Positions 30,543-42,389 of a stretch of DNA of 64,000 nucleotides are shown here, piece by piece (positions within the stretch are counted from its first letter, which is position 1; each line of letters opens with the position of its first letter). Source of the DNA: Anaspis maculata (lineage: Eukaryota; Arthropoda; Insecta; Coleoptera; Scraptiidae); the NCBI GenBank assembly GCA_949128115.1, contig OX421963.1:92823602-92887601 (forward strand). Reading direction: 5' to 3'. The notes under the pieces were generated by a model, which was not told the origin of the DNA, ran no database searches, and saw nothing but the letters and a program-made list of their open reading frames with translations. Made by a program: the position numbers and the translations under genes.

Positions 30543-33500
30543 TTAAAAATACACATCGAAAATGCGACGTGATATGTACGTCAAAAAGTGATATCTACGA
30601 GATGTGGAATAGCGATGTAGATAGTATGTCACATTTAGACATCTTTGAGATATCTCATTAATGTTCTAATTACCCGGACATGAGAGGTGACAAAGATGTC
30701 CACTTAACATCGCATAGACTTTTTTGTTAACATCGCAGTTGTGACTTGAACATCTAAGTGATGCCACAGAAATGTTTACTTGCTGAGTGGGAGTGCACCC
30801 AAAATTCCACAAATAATTTGGGGTGTGTGTAAAAGTGACAGCCAGGAACCAGTAGCTGGTCAGGGGGGTAGACAGAGCATGCAGCGTTGCCATTCAACTG
30901 AATAATGTAAGAAAGTTTTCAAAATTTGGCGCCTTTACGCATGCGCAATGCCCAAACGAAATTGCCTATTGCCACTTCTTTTCTGTCAATTGACATCTTT
31001 CACCGCAACGCGATGGTGCCATCAGTCTGTTTGTTTGGTCTTGCGTGATTGTCAAGTTCTGAAATGATTTGTCCAGAAACGCGACTAGGAGAAGAAAAAT
31101 CTGATTGGAAGTTATGCAACTTAGTATACACTGGCTCATCTTTGGTTGCATGCTTCATTCTTGTAACTCCTTACAACAACTTCTCCCATTTTTTTTTTGT
31201 GAAAGTGAAATAAAATAGTAGTTAACGATTCAAGAGCTCGTTTTCAGGATCGAAGCCGTGTTTGCCATCATGAGGCGCGGCCGAATGCACATTTATATAT
31301 CTAATGAAACGATAACGTGAGCCTCGACGTAAACTTTCAATTTTTGCAACTACAGTCTTTTTTTTTCAAGTCCAATGTGGGCAAATGGCACATTCTTTTG
31401 CATGCATCGTGATAGGGTTACCAGACGTCCTGATTTAGGCGGGACTGTCCCGATTTTCATTATTGTATGTTCCGCGTACCACCAGCTCACTGAATTGTCC
31501 CGATATTTACAGTTCCGCCTATAACGCTCTGATTTTTCATTTTTATTTTTCTGCATTACGCGATTTTGAAACAAAACGTTCAACTATTTAGTTGTGATTG
31601 TATTACAAAGTTTATTCACAGGAGGGGATAGTATTATGTACTTACAAGACATGAGAAAGGCGTTTAATTGCACCCTGCAGACTTGCAAACGCAGAATCGT
31701 ATTTCCCGGTATTACCCTGCAAGTGAGATATCTAGTTACCTGACTTGGATTTTGATTAGTGAACTCGTTAGTGAAGTTGCAATATAAAAACTTCAATTTT
31801 GAACCTATTGAAATTGAACCTGAGTTCCTAACAATTATGTAATTCAACAACGGTGGAAAATGCGGACTCTCTATTCTCTGAATGATGCAATGAGTTTTGA
31901 AGGGCGTAATTACGGACTGATCGAACAAATTTCCTCTCATAGGCTTTGATCAATCACCTCATCGCTTACCATGTTTTGTCGCTAGATTTTCAGGAATCGA
32001 AGGCGACGGGAGGAAAAATCTATTCTATCACTCGTTTGGTTGTGATTTGCTAAATGCTGAACATAAAAAATGGAAAAAATGCTCTTCGAAATTATTGGTT
32101 TTCTGCCATTTTGCCCACTTCGCTCGCACCTTGATAATGTTTTTTCGCTATCATCATCTAGAAATTCTTCTGTCCCGATTTTGCTTTTCAAAAATCTGGC
32201 AGCGTAGTTTTTGCCGAATATCTTGATTTTGGGTCATCTGACAGCAAAAGATGTGGAAAATCATTTTGAAGCCAATGAAATTCCCTACAGGATGGTTTTT
32301 CAATCAACTTTCTGCGACCTATGGCCTCTTAGATAGAGCTTCTGAAAGCGGGAGCATTGTCGTGAAAGCTCCATGGCCACTTGGCTCAAAAAACTGATAT
32401 TTTGATGAGACAAAAAAAATTCAAAATGAGATTTCTTGAGAATCCTTCATGCTATAGTTGCGGTGATGGTCTTAAACTCTTTCTCTTGAACCGTCGATTA
32501 CAAATATTGAAATGTCAAAAACGTCACATTGTACATATACAGGGTGTACTAAGGGAATCAAAGCAGATCAGAGAAATTTGATATATTTCTTTATGCTTTA
32601 TTATTCGATTTAGCCTTTATACGAGAGTCTAAGCACCTATCACGAGTCCAATATCAATATACATTTGCTCTGTAAGCTTCACTCAATACTGTTACGAGCG
32701 GCGATCCCGTGCATTCGGGTAAACACGCGATCTTTCTGCGGTGTAGATAAAAGAGCGGTGCTCTGGTCGTTTCCAGAAGTGTACGCAATGACTTGGCATT
32801 GGCAACCTTCAACGCTCGATCAAGGCACATCTGTCCATTTTGGTGGAGATGCAGACGTTCCGGAGCACACGGGAAACACGCGGAAGGTGTGTGATTATTC
32901 AGGAGTGGTCTAGAATCCATATGCCGGATCACTATGGAAACTGCTGGAGAATGCATGGAACATTCGAGATGAATTGGTCGGACCTATATAAGGCATCAAT
33001 TGTCGTGTCACGAGATATTTTTTGCAGAGCATGGCTATAAAAATCTTCCTGTGCTGTGCTAGACTTCCATACATTATTAATATGTAAATACAATGTTGAA
33101 GCTCTGTTTTGGAAAGATTGTGAGCATTTTTGATTTAAAAAAAATGATAATTTGCTCTTGAAAATTGTGGATTTTTAATTTACGATATTTTCACGTTGAA
33201 TACATCAATGTTCAAAATTTCGAATAGGATGGATAACTGCAACTATTTCACGCATTTACATCAGGCATTCGACATAATTATCATTTCTTGAATACTATAA
33301 AATCGAGTTGGTTTGATGTGAGGTGTGAGCCAGCTTGAAGCTGAAAAATGTGGCTATACCCGCGGGAAAGTTGCTGTTGTTATATTATTATTATCTTAAT
33401 GTGGAGTGTTCTTTTTTCGGAAGCTAGAGAATTGTTTTGGCTACAAGAATAAACCTTGAAAGATGAAATCAAAGCCATATTACAGCTACAATACATTTTT

Positions 33501-34195
33501 TTCAACTGCGCGGAGATATTTTTGAGTGACATTTAGGACTTCGACATTTTTTTCAATAAATTATTTTTCTCACCTTGTAACCACTTACGTCGCGTTTATG
33601 ATATGATAGTCTTATGCAGAAAAGTCCATTTAATTCACCCAATCTTAAATCCAAATGATTAATGCATCAAACGCAAAAATAACCCAAATTGAAAAACCGG
33701 CTTTATTTTGGTCCCAAAATCACGTTTTTCTGCCAAAAATTGCTCAAAAGATTTTTTAAACAGAATTTAAATGTCATAATCGGATTTGCAAGATCAGATT
33801 TAGTGGGAAACGATACCCAACATGCCAGTATTGTCTCAATATTATTGAAAACCAAATTTCTTGCATAGGTCACCAATTGCTCCCCTCCCGAGCTCCCCTC
33901 ACGGGAACCATAGACATCTAGTTTGTCAATAAGTTTCACTTATAACCCACTGTATCCAAATATAATAAATTTGAAGCCAATGACTGGATAACTCTCGTCC
34001 TAGAATTTTTTTAATGAAAATTTTTACCCCCCTCCCTCAAAAATTATGACGCACACGGAGGAAAGTTGGGGACTTTTAGTATCTTGTTTAGTAAGGTTAA
34101 GTGGGTACGATACCGTGAAGATTGCACGTGGATTAATTTGTTTCATGTTAAATGCTAAAAAGCCTGGGCTATAACAAAAATAGGCTAAACATTTT
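30543..34195. other. Non-coding interval
   Basis: No gene is supported. A short block at 32692-32730 matches 15683-15721 (motif 'ggtaaacacgcga'), the tail of gypsy element 4, and a minus frame there reads ACLPECTG, so a retroelement remnant is likely at about 32650-32960. A 'tacagggtgt' motif at 32540 is the type found at the ends of many repeats further right. The rest shows nothing recognisable. Confidence 0.4.
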
Positions 34196-34214
34196 GTCGT
34201 ATTTAATATCACAA

Positions 34215-34408
34215 GAGATAAAATTTTGTCGGCAAAATTTTTCGATTGTTATGAAAATTTGTTGCTTGGCAATTTCGCGAATGACATTTGTAACAAAACC
34301 ACGAGCCGTCAGGCGAGTGGTTTTGATTAAATGTCATGAGCGATATTGCCAAAAAGCAACAAATTTGAATATTACAAGAGGAAAATTTTGCCTTCAAAAT
34401 TTTATCTC
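34215..34408. repeat. Long hairpin in tandem copy 1
   Basis: Two arms of about 90 bp are imperfectly complementary ('agataaaattttgtcggc' against 'gccttcaaaattttatct', and 'aatttgttgcttggcaat' against 'attgccaaaaagcaacaaatt'), with the turn near 34311 at 'gagccgtcaggc'. This is a foldback element or the footprint of a small palindromic transposon. Confidence 0.75.
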
Positions 34409-35340
34409 GAGTGGTATTCGACATGACTATTTTACGAGAGAAAAAGAGGCTTTCTTTGAACAGCTTTTTCATCCAAAACCAAAATACCTATCTATAGTTC
34501 TAAAATAACGTGAAGCCATAAAAGGGCCGTGAGAGTTTCGGGAGTCATGACTAACGGCGTATGGAGGTATAAGAGAGCCCGCTATGATCTCGAGCATCCA
34601 AAGAAAGTATAGAAGAGCACAGAGTCTCGGGAGATAAGGAAAAGGTTTTCTACTAAAACCTTGACTGAAAAACCAAGAAAATACAAGACAACACACCAAA
34701 GTTTCGAAAGCCAGAAGAAGACGCAAGGGGCTCACAGTACGTCATAAGAAGGTGAGCAGGTCTTTGAACGGCACATAGACATCCACATCAAAAGGGCCCG
34801 CAAGGGCTTCGAGCCACAGAAGAAGACACAAGGGGCAACTCATTAGGGATATAAACGATGCATGAAAACACAAGGGGGCCCGCTGGGGCTTCGATTGATA
34901 CAACAAGATGCAATGAAGCTTACTAGTTTGCTTGAATACTTTTTGTGACGACCGCCGATTCAAATTGATGCAAAAGTGTCAGTCTGACAAATATTATTAT
35001 AGGTAACTCAATTTGAGCTTGCTTTGTTTTCCTGTGCTCATCTTCAGCTAAGTTCCGGTCATTTACAAAAGGAATTTTATAACAAAGCGGACGGCTGGAC
35101 GGATTGGGACGGACAGGCGAATACAAAGTATAAAAATAGCGTATTCGATAGGAAAATGCGCTACATCTACTAAAGCAGTTTGAATGTAATGAAACGATTG
35201 AAACGTCAAAAAATTGCCGCTGCAAAACCATCATGTTGGTTTTGCCCAGGTAGGTATAGGTACGTGTTTTGTCATCTGAATACTAGATTTTATTGTCGGT
35301 GTAATACACTCTAGTGAAATAGTCGTATTTAATATCACAA

Positions 35341-35534
35341 GAGATAAAATTTTGTCGGCAAAATTTTTCGATTGTTATGAAAATTTGTTGCTTGGCAATT
35401 TCGCGAATGACATTTGTAACAAAACCACGAGCCGTCAGGCGAGTGGTTTTGATTAAATGTCATGAGCGAAATTGCCAAAAAGCAACAAATTTGAATATTA
35501 CAAGAGAAAAATTTTGCCTTCAAAATTTTATCTC
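35341..35534. repeat. Long hairpin in tandem copy 2
   Basis: This is the same palindrome as 34215-34408 carried by the duplication, with only a few substitutions and the pairing preserved. Confidence 0.75.
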
Positions 35535-36465
35535 GAGTGGTATTCGACATGACTATTTTACGAGAGAAAAGGAGGCTTTCTTTGAACAGCTTTTTCATCC
35601 AAAACCAAGATACTTATCTAGTTCTAAAATAACGTGAAGCCATAAAAACGCCGAGAGAGTTTCGGAAGTCATGACTAACGGCGTATGGAGGTATAAGAGA
35701 GCCCGCTAGGATCTTGAGCATCCAAAGAAAGTATAGAAGAGCACAGAGTCTCGGGAGATAAAGAAAAGAGTTTCTACTAAAACCCTGACTGAAAAACCAA
35801 GAAAATACAAGACAACACACCAAAGTTTCGAAAGCCAGAAGAAGACTCAATGGGGCTTACAGTACGTCATAAGAAAGTGAGCTAGGTCTTTGAACGGCAC
35901 ATAGACATCCACATCAAAGGGGCCCGCAAGGGCTTCGAGCCACAGAAGAAGACACAAGGGGCAACAGACACCAAGGGGCAACTCATTAGGGATATAAACG
36001 ATGCATGAAAACACAAGGGGGCCCGCTGGGGCTTCGATTGATACAACAAGATGCAATGAAGCTTACTAGTTTGCTTGAATACTGTTTGTGACGACCGCCG
36101 ATTCAAATTGATGCAAAAGTGTCAGTCTGACAAATATTATAGGTAACTCAATTTGAGCTTGCTTTGTTTTCCTGTGCTCATCTTTAGCTAAGTTCCGGTC
36201 ATTTACAAAAGGAATTTTATAACAAGGCGGACGGCTGGACGGATTGGGACGGACAGGCGAATACAAAGTATAAAAATAGCGTATTCGATAGGAAAATGCG
36301 CTACATCTACTAAAGCAGTTTGAATGTAATGGAACGATTGAAACGTCAAAAAATTGCCGCTGCAAAACCATCATGTTGGTTTTGCCCAGGTAGGTATAGG
36401 TACGTGTTTTGTCATCTGAATACTAGATTTTATTGTCGGTGTAATACACTCTAGTGAAATAGTCG

Positions 36466-37605
36466 AAAAAACATTTGCCCTTCATCCCCTTTTTCATACA
36501 TGGCTATTTTACTGACCGGAAATAAAACCTCACTGACCGGAAATGAAACCTCACTGACCGGAAACTTACGAAAGTCCCATGAATTTGGAATTTTGTGTAT
36601 AGACTAACAGAAATAGGCTTTACATTTTGTCAAATGAGAATTCGGCCTTCATCCCCTTTTTCATACATGGCTATTTTACTGACCGGAATTTCAAGTTCCT
36701 GAGATTTCCGTAGATGTCCGGTCAGTGAAGTTTTATTTCCGGTCAGTAAAATAGCCAAATATGAAAAATGGGATGAAGGCCGAATGTTTCTTCGACAAAA
36801 TGTCAAGCCTATTTTTGTTAGTCTATCCACGAAATTTCAAGTTCCTGAGACTTCCGTAAGTGTCCGGTCAGTGAGGTTTTATTTCCGGTCAGTGAAATAG
36901 CCAAATATGAAAAAGAGGATGAAGGCTGATTTTTTATTTGACAAAATGCAAAGCCTATTTTTGTTAGTCTATACACAAAATTCCAAGTTTCTGAGACTTT
37001 CGTAAGTGTCCGGTCAGGAAGGTTTCATTTCGTTCCGATCAGTAAAATAGCCATGTATGGAAAAGAGGATGGAGGGCGAATATTTCGTCGACAAAATGTT
37101 AAGCCTATTTTTGTTAGTCTATTTACGAAATTTCAAGTTCCTGAGACTTCCGTAAGTGCCCGGTCAGTGAGGTTTTATTTCCGGTCAGTGAAATAGCCAA
37201 TAATGAAAAAGAGGATGAAGGCCGATTTTTCATTTGACAAAATGTGAAGCCTATTTTTGTTAGTCTATACACAAAATTCCAAGTTTCTGAGACTTTCGTA
37301 AGTGTCCGGTCAGTAAGGTTTCATTTCGTTCCGGTCAGTAAAATAGACATGTATGAAAAAGGGGATAAGGGGCAAATGTTTCTTCGACAAAATGTCCAGT
37401 CTATTTTTGTTAGCCTATTCACAAAATTTCAAGTTCCTGAGACTTCCGTAAGTGTCCGGTCAGTGAGGTTTTATTTCCGGTCAGTAAAATAGCCATGTAT
37501 GATTGTATGAAAAAGGAGACGAAGGGCAAATGTTTCTTCGACAAAATGTTTAGCCTATTTTTGTTAGTCTATTCACAAAATTTCAAGTTCCTGAGACTTT
37601 ATTAT
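36466..37605. repeat. ~150-bp satellite-like array with an orientation switch
   Basis: Units contain 'gacaaaatgt..agcctatttttgttagtctat', 'tttcaagttcctgagact', 'ttccggtcagt' and 'atgaaaaagaggatgaagg'. From about 36690 to 37605 six or so units run in the + orientation at 145-165 bp spacing. From 36466 to about 36690 the units are reverse complemented. The 'ccggtcagtgaggttttatttccggtcagt' block is itself a short internal duplication. Confidence 0.8.
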
Positions 37606-37608
37606 TAA

Positions 37609-37788
37609 GTGTCCATTCACACTGAGAGATTTTCATGACATTTTTAACTTATGTGATACTTTGAGCCAAAATCTCACATTTTCTGAATGGCTTTTTTACT
37701 CTTAGGCCATTCAGAAATGCGAAATTTTGACCAGAAAGTATCAAGTAAGATAAAAATGTCATGAAAAATTCTCATCGTGAACGGACAC
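37609..37788. mobile_element. Hairpin MITE-like element
   Basis: This 180-bp palindrome starts 'gtgtccattcac' and ends 'gtgaacggacac'. The arms are about 80 bp ('attttcatgacatttttaac' against its near complement) around the centre 'ttttttactcttagg'. No gene is present. It interrupts or abuts the last satellite unit. Confidence 0.7.
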
Positions 37789-37859
37789 CTGGATAATGAG
37801 AGAATTGAATTTACCCAACTTGGGAATGGTCTTCTTCTTCTTCTGGTGGAAAACTCCAA

Positions 37860-38420
37860 CTGCAGATTTTATTAGATTATTTTGGTTTGTTGCTTTGCTT
37901 TATGCCGGATTTGATGCCAGTCCATCGGATGGATTTTGAAGAAATGAATGTCAAAGTTTGGAACTTGGATATTTTTCATCAATTCACAAATGACAGTTAG
38001 AGGAGTACTTCAAACTGCTCTGGATACTGTTTTTTAGGGCTTTCAAATAACATATTGCAAGTCAAGTTATGTGAAATAAAACTTCTGCCATTTTTTGATA
38101 ATGGCACTTCCACTTGACAGATGACAGCCAAAAACTGATCAGCTCATTTGACAGCAAGACCCTGTCTGTATACCAAATCAGGCATTTCCACATGACGTCA
38201 CGAGCTCGTCAGTGTTGCCAACCTAGTTGAATTTATGACCTCAAAAAAGTGTTCGGGAACAACCCGCGTTGTTATGATTGGAAAAAAAGTACTTTTTTGA
38301 GATTTTGGATAACTTAGGAAGCAAGTTTGTGCGTGATAATTATTCACAAAACTTCGGAGTTTCGATCAGTACCGACAGTTGGAAGTGTATTGACCTAGAT
38401 AGCTCAATAAACAAGAAAGT
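37860..38420. other. Non-coding interval
   Basis: No gene or clear repeat is recognised. Short 'tgacagatgacag' and 'tgacagcaag' motifs recur around 38110-38160. Confidence 0.3.
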
Positions 38421-38444
38421 TTGGTGAAGTGCTTAAATCTTTTT

Positions 38445-38815
38445 TGTCGAAAAGAAAAGAAATCCGTGGCTTTTTCGGAAAACTGGACTCTTGGAAGGAA
38501 AGAGCATCTCAGGAAGTATTTCAAAGTGCCAAGAAATGCGACTCAAAAACATCTGGGAAGGAGAAAATATGCCAGTTTATTATCTTGCCGATAAGGTAAA
38601 AAGCTGACTAAATTGTTGGAATACAGAATAAATGTGAGATGATTTTACAAATTATCCATCACTAAGCGCCCTTCTGATTTCAGAAAGTATGGCTGTAGCA
38701 AAAACTGTGACCTGTGGCGACCAAGCGACCAAGGAATTTCTAAGTTTGACCACAATTTTACCTCAAATCCTGCTTATAAGAAGAAATTTCAGGATTTATC
38801 AAACAATGTGTCTTG
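38445..38815 (+). pseudogene. Exon pair copy 1 with C-x3-C motif (unknown peptide)
   Basis: An exon-like segment up to 38598 ends at a possible donor 'gataag|gtaaaaagc', and a second exon begins at 38684 after the acceptor 'cttctgatttcag'. In the frame starting AAG TAT GGC TGT the second exon reads KYGCSKNCDLW and ends NNVS with TGA at about 38814. The same arrangement recurs at 39083-39427 with clear DNA similarity. I do not recognise the family. It may be a decayed cysteine-rich secreted peptide; the first exon has no signal peptide. Confidence 0.35.
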
Positions 38816-39082
38816 ACGCGACGAAGCCATCAACTGAAAATTCAAGATTGTCAAGTAAGGTGTACGGTGTACGATTTGGTCATCGGAAGATACCCGGAGC
38901 CGAGCTCGGAGCCGATCCCATCTGGTTCAAATGTGCTTATATCACAGCGAATATTACAACTGCAGTGAAGTAGAAAATGGAAATTATTGTTAATTCAAAC
39001 ATCCAGGCTTGTGAAAGCAATGAAGAAAACATGGCTAGAGATGTAGAGATGCAATTGACGTAAAAGTTGGGTTGGAGTAGTT

Positions 39083-39447
39083 TTATCTTTTTTTTTTGAG
39101 AAAAAAATGAGAAATTTATGATTTTCTCGAAACTTTGGGCTCGTGGAAGTACGAAGTATCACAGAAAGTATCCCATAGCGCGAAGAAATGGAGAAGAAGA
39201 AGGAAGGAATAAACTTGAAAAAATATATGGAGGTTGTACGGATAACGATAAGGATGGGTAACTGAATTGCTGTAATACAGTTATGATGTTTGCACAAAAT
39301 TATCTGTTGCTAAGCCTCTCTAGTTTCAGGAAGTACCTGTGTCAAAAATTGCGGCCTTCGGCAATCTAAAAATGGCAAAATCTACGGACTGAGGAATTGC
39401 TACGTCGACCACAATTTGGAACCTTGAATCCTCAATAGAACAATAAA
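39083..39447 (+). pseudogene. Exon pair copy 2 with C-x3-C motif (unknown peptide)
   Basis: This is similar to 38445-38815, with the acceptor 'ctctctagtttcag' and an exon at 39330-39427. The latter reads STCVKNCGLRQSKNGKIYG and then NCYVDHNLEP with TGA. AATAAA follows only 15 bp later (39442-39447). The C-x3-C motif and the DHN block align with copy 1 although small indels shift the frames. The upstream exon-like part has stops in some frames. A recently duplicated, decaying small gene is the best reading. Confidence 0.35.
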
Positions 39448-39926
39448 TATTTGTATTTTCAAGAAATGTATCTTGACACAATCAAGTTGTAATTGAAAAT
39501 TAAACATCGTTGAATCAAGTGTAAAATTTCTGTCAAGGAGGGCTCCGGTGACCGAAGACATCTTCGGTGGCCGAACAGCTGTTCGAGTTAAGCTTCCATG
39601 TTTTGCCTCTGTCCATATTCTACAACCGAAGTGAAGACATTCCTGCACTTTTAAAATATAAAATATCAACTAAAACTATTGTTTGTTTTTTTAATCCAGC
39701 AGTAAAAGCTGGGCCTCAAGTATTTGGGTGATTGGGAAGCAAGAACCGAAGAGGTACATACCTAGTCCCTCACAAGTCATATCGCTTCTATTTTCTATTT
39801 TTTTTTTTGCTTTTTATATTTTTCCTCCGCGGCCGTCCTGGAACATTTTGAAATTTTTGTTTGTTTTTCGTCCGGTAGGTAAGTTAACTTTCGTTTATTT
39901 GTTCATTATAATATTGTTACTGACTA

Positions 39927-40939
39927 ACGTAAACGTACCAATGCCTGACACTGTGCCTTAACCTGACACCTTGATTTATTTCATAGCAAATAGGCAAAAT
40001 TATTGGCTTTAGACCTATTCATATTCAAATGTTAGGGTTCGCAAACATTTTACTCAAGATTTTTCATACAGTAGATTAGCAATACTAATTTTTAAATGTC
40101 TGCGGCCGTTTGAAGGGAAGCGCAACAGTTGATACCAGAAACACTTATATTTCTGCTAAGACTTTGTAAAATTGAAATTGTTTGTGAAAACGTGAGTTTG
40201 GTTAATTTTCTTGAAATATTCATATAGCATTGCTGCATATTGATGGAGAAAGATGCTGTTACATCAATTCCAGGTGATTTCAGAGTTTTATGGTTATAAT
40301 AGGGGGCGTCAGCTATTGGCACTGGGTAATATTGACAAGTCCAATGCCTAACAATGAGTGTGTCAGCTCCTGGATAATGGAAAATGAACGCGGTAATAGA
40401 GTCTATAACAAAGATTCAATGAGCTTATGCTGGTGTAAAAGTTCAATATTGATATCTTTAGTGGTTCCAATACCTGAGGCCCTAGGTCAGCCACTAGCTT
40501 TATTAGTGTCAGCTACTAGCAATGATAGATTTGCAGATTCCATACTTCCAGCCTCGCTTCCAGCTATATAACTAACTGGTATTTAACTTGTTATCAGTTC
40601 AATAAAAGTTTCTTTTTCGCAATTTATCCACTGCTGTTCCTCTGAATATCACATCTGAGCTGTTTACATGTGGGTCAGGCATTGGTTCTTTTGAAGTCAG
40701 GCTTGAGGCCAAGTCAAGAGAAGCTATGTCAGGTACTGGACAAAAAAAATCAAATTTCAAAAATTTTCTAAACAAAAACATAAGGCACGTTTCACCAAAA
40801 TCATCAATGCTATATCATGGATGTTACCTGCTCTAATTATTCCACATACGAAATTTACTTTAAGTACTTCTGAATCATTTCTAGACAAGAAAATATACAA
40901 AGATAGCCCTTAAGGTGTCAGGCATTGGTACGTTTACGT
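39927..40939. mobile_element. 1.0-kb TIR element with TA duplication and internal 'gtcaggcattgg' repeats
   Basis: The ends are inverted over about 25 bp (ACGTAAACGTACCAATGCCT on the left and its complement on the right), flanked by TA (39925-39926 and 40940-40941). The interior holds about eight degenerate copies of 'ctgacacc'/'gtcagctattgg' in both orientations. There is no transposase. It fits a non-autonomous Tc1/mariner-type element. Confidence 0.75.
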
Positions 40940-40941
40940 TA

Positions 40942-42060
40942 CCTACTTGAAAAAATTTGTTTCAAAATGCGAAAATTGCAATTCCAGTCGCCGCGCCGTT
41001 TCTGTTATTTTCATAAAATAACATTTAAATTTGAGAAGCTGTATACAAAATTTAACATTTAAAAAAAAGAAGAAAGGGGCGGCCTAACAGTTTTTGCACG
41101 AGGGCGGCCAAATGTCTAGAGACGGTCCTGCCACAAGAAGTATGATGCGGCCAGAAATGACATGCTCTTGAAGGTCGTTAGCTCATGGTCCACTGTTCTG
41201 TGTTTTTCTGGAAAAAATTTGACTAGAAACTGAAGAAAAATTTGGAGAAGGGATGGGTCTGAGGGGTGGGGGTCGAATTATTCACGCTTGAATAATGACA
41301 TTATTTACGTGGCGCAATTATTTCGCTGTTTACTGGTATCATTTTCGCCCTTTGAATTTGTGCTCTTGCGGCAAATGCAACCCCTGGCAGTAATCACACT
41401 CCATTGCTACAATCAGCACTAACAAAATTCAAAAACAGATGAAAATTGCAGCTTTGCTCTTCAGCACCTCCACCACAATAAGTAAGGTCTCGATATTCTG
41501 GCGGAGGCGCGACGATCGAATAAATCGCAGGATTGGCAGGTCATTCACGCTAACGCTAATTTTGCCGTCTCCGCTGTTGTTGTTCAAGCCTGGGTACTTA
41601 CATACGGTACACATAGAAGTGAAATACAGCCTATATTCTATTACTCTATTGTTGTACTTCGTCTCACTGTCTCAGTACCTAAGTACCTAGTAATACTTCG
41701 CCAGACAGACTCGTGAAGTCGTAAAACTCGAGTATAATAACCTCACACCACCAAACTTGCTATTTCGAACATGCAAAAATCGACTCCTGGAATCCTGCCC
41801 TGCCTTCACAATGCAAACATCACCGCAGGATAATAATAGCTTCGTGCGTTTTCGTATACAGCCCGCCTGACACGGCACTTGGATACGAAACGCAGTTTTC
41901 TTATTCATTATTCCCGCACTACGCACTAACACTGATAGGTATCCCACTTTCCAGCAGGAAAAAAATCCAGGCAGTTAGTAATAGTAGATACAGAGCCACC
42001 AGCCGCTCTGCCGTCTGTAGTATAATATACAATAATACTAACACCGTTTCATTCGGTCGA
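40942..42060. other. Upstream region of the GDAP1-like gene
   Basis: No coding sequence is supported here. The last 300 bases rise in GC towards exon 1 and probably include the promoter and transcription start. No TATA box at a useful distance was found. Confidence 0.35.
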
Positions 42061-42281
42061 ACTTGACGAAACGAAAAATCCTTGTTACGTCACAGCACCG
42101 GCGCTCCACCATGTGTTATCGACTGTACAACAGGCGGCGGCAGATCCTGCTGCTCTCTGCTGCTGCGTTGCGTAAAACCCACCACATCGCCTTTCTGGTG
42201 CTCGCAGGACGGGCGTTCGTCTTGGCAGGAGCGTGTGAAAGTGATCGTGTGGCGTGGACCGACGGAAAGCCGCCCCCAGCC

Positions 42282-42389
42282 ATGGCCAGCGTTGCCCCCG
42301 CCGGCGCCTCCACCAAAATCGACATGGCCGCCGCCGCCAACCAGGGTCTGGTCCTCTACCACGATCATTTCTCCTTCTACTCGCAAAAG
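42282..42389 (+). CDS. Gdap1: GDAP1-like exon 1
   Basis: This exon has 36 codons from ATG 42282 to SQK at the donor GTACGT (42390), phase 0. It is GC-rich (gccgccgccgcc) unlike its surroundings. Upstream in-frame ATGs exist at 42063 and 42111. The choice of 42282 rests on its Kozak-like context and its distance to the GST domain. Confidence 0.85.

Larger units (their letters stand above)
34196..36461 (+). repeat. Tandem duplication of a 1.13-kb segment
   Basis: Copy 1 (34196-35321) and copy 2 (35322-36461) are near-identical direct repeats that begin with 'gtcgtatttaatatcacaag' and end with 'ctctagtgaaata'. They differ by scattered substitutions and a few short indels, including an extra 'acaccaaggggcaactc'-type partial unit in copy 2. 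Each copy contains a long hairpin, a stretch of the 28.8-kb minisatellite in the opposite orientation, and a GGAC-rich segment ('ggacggctggacggattggg'). Confidence 0.9.

Noticed and set aside
34209..36374. Repeated minus-strand open frames (CLLLWLEALAGPF-type strings) as a protein family.
   Set aside because: They arise from the tandem minisatellite and the 1.13-kb duplication. Frames are not maintained and there are no signals for expression.
36466..37605. CRISPR-like array.
   Set aside because: Units repeat over their whole length without distinct spacers, and the genome is eukaryotic. It is a satellite.
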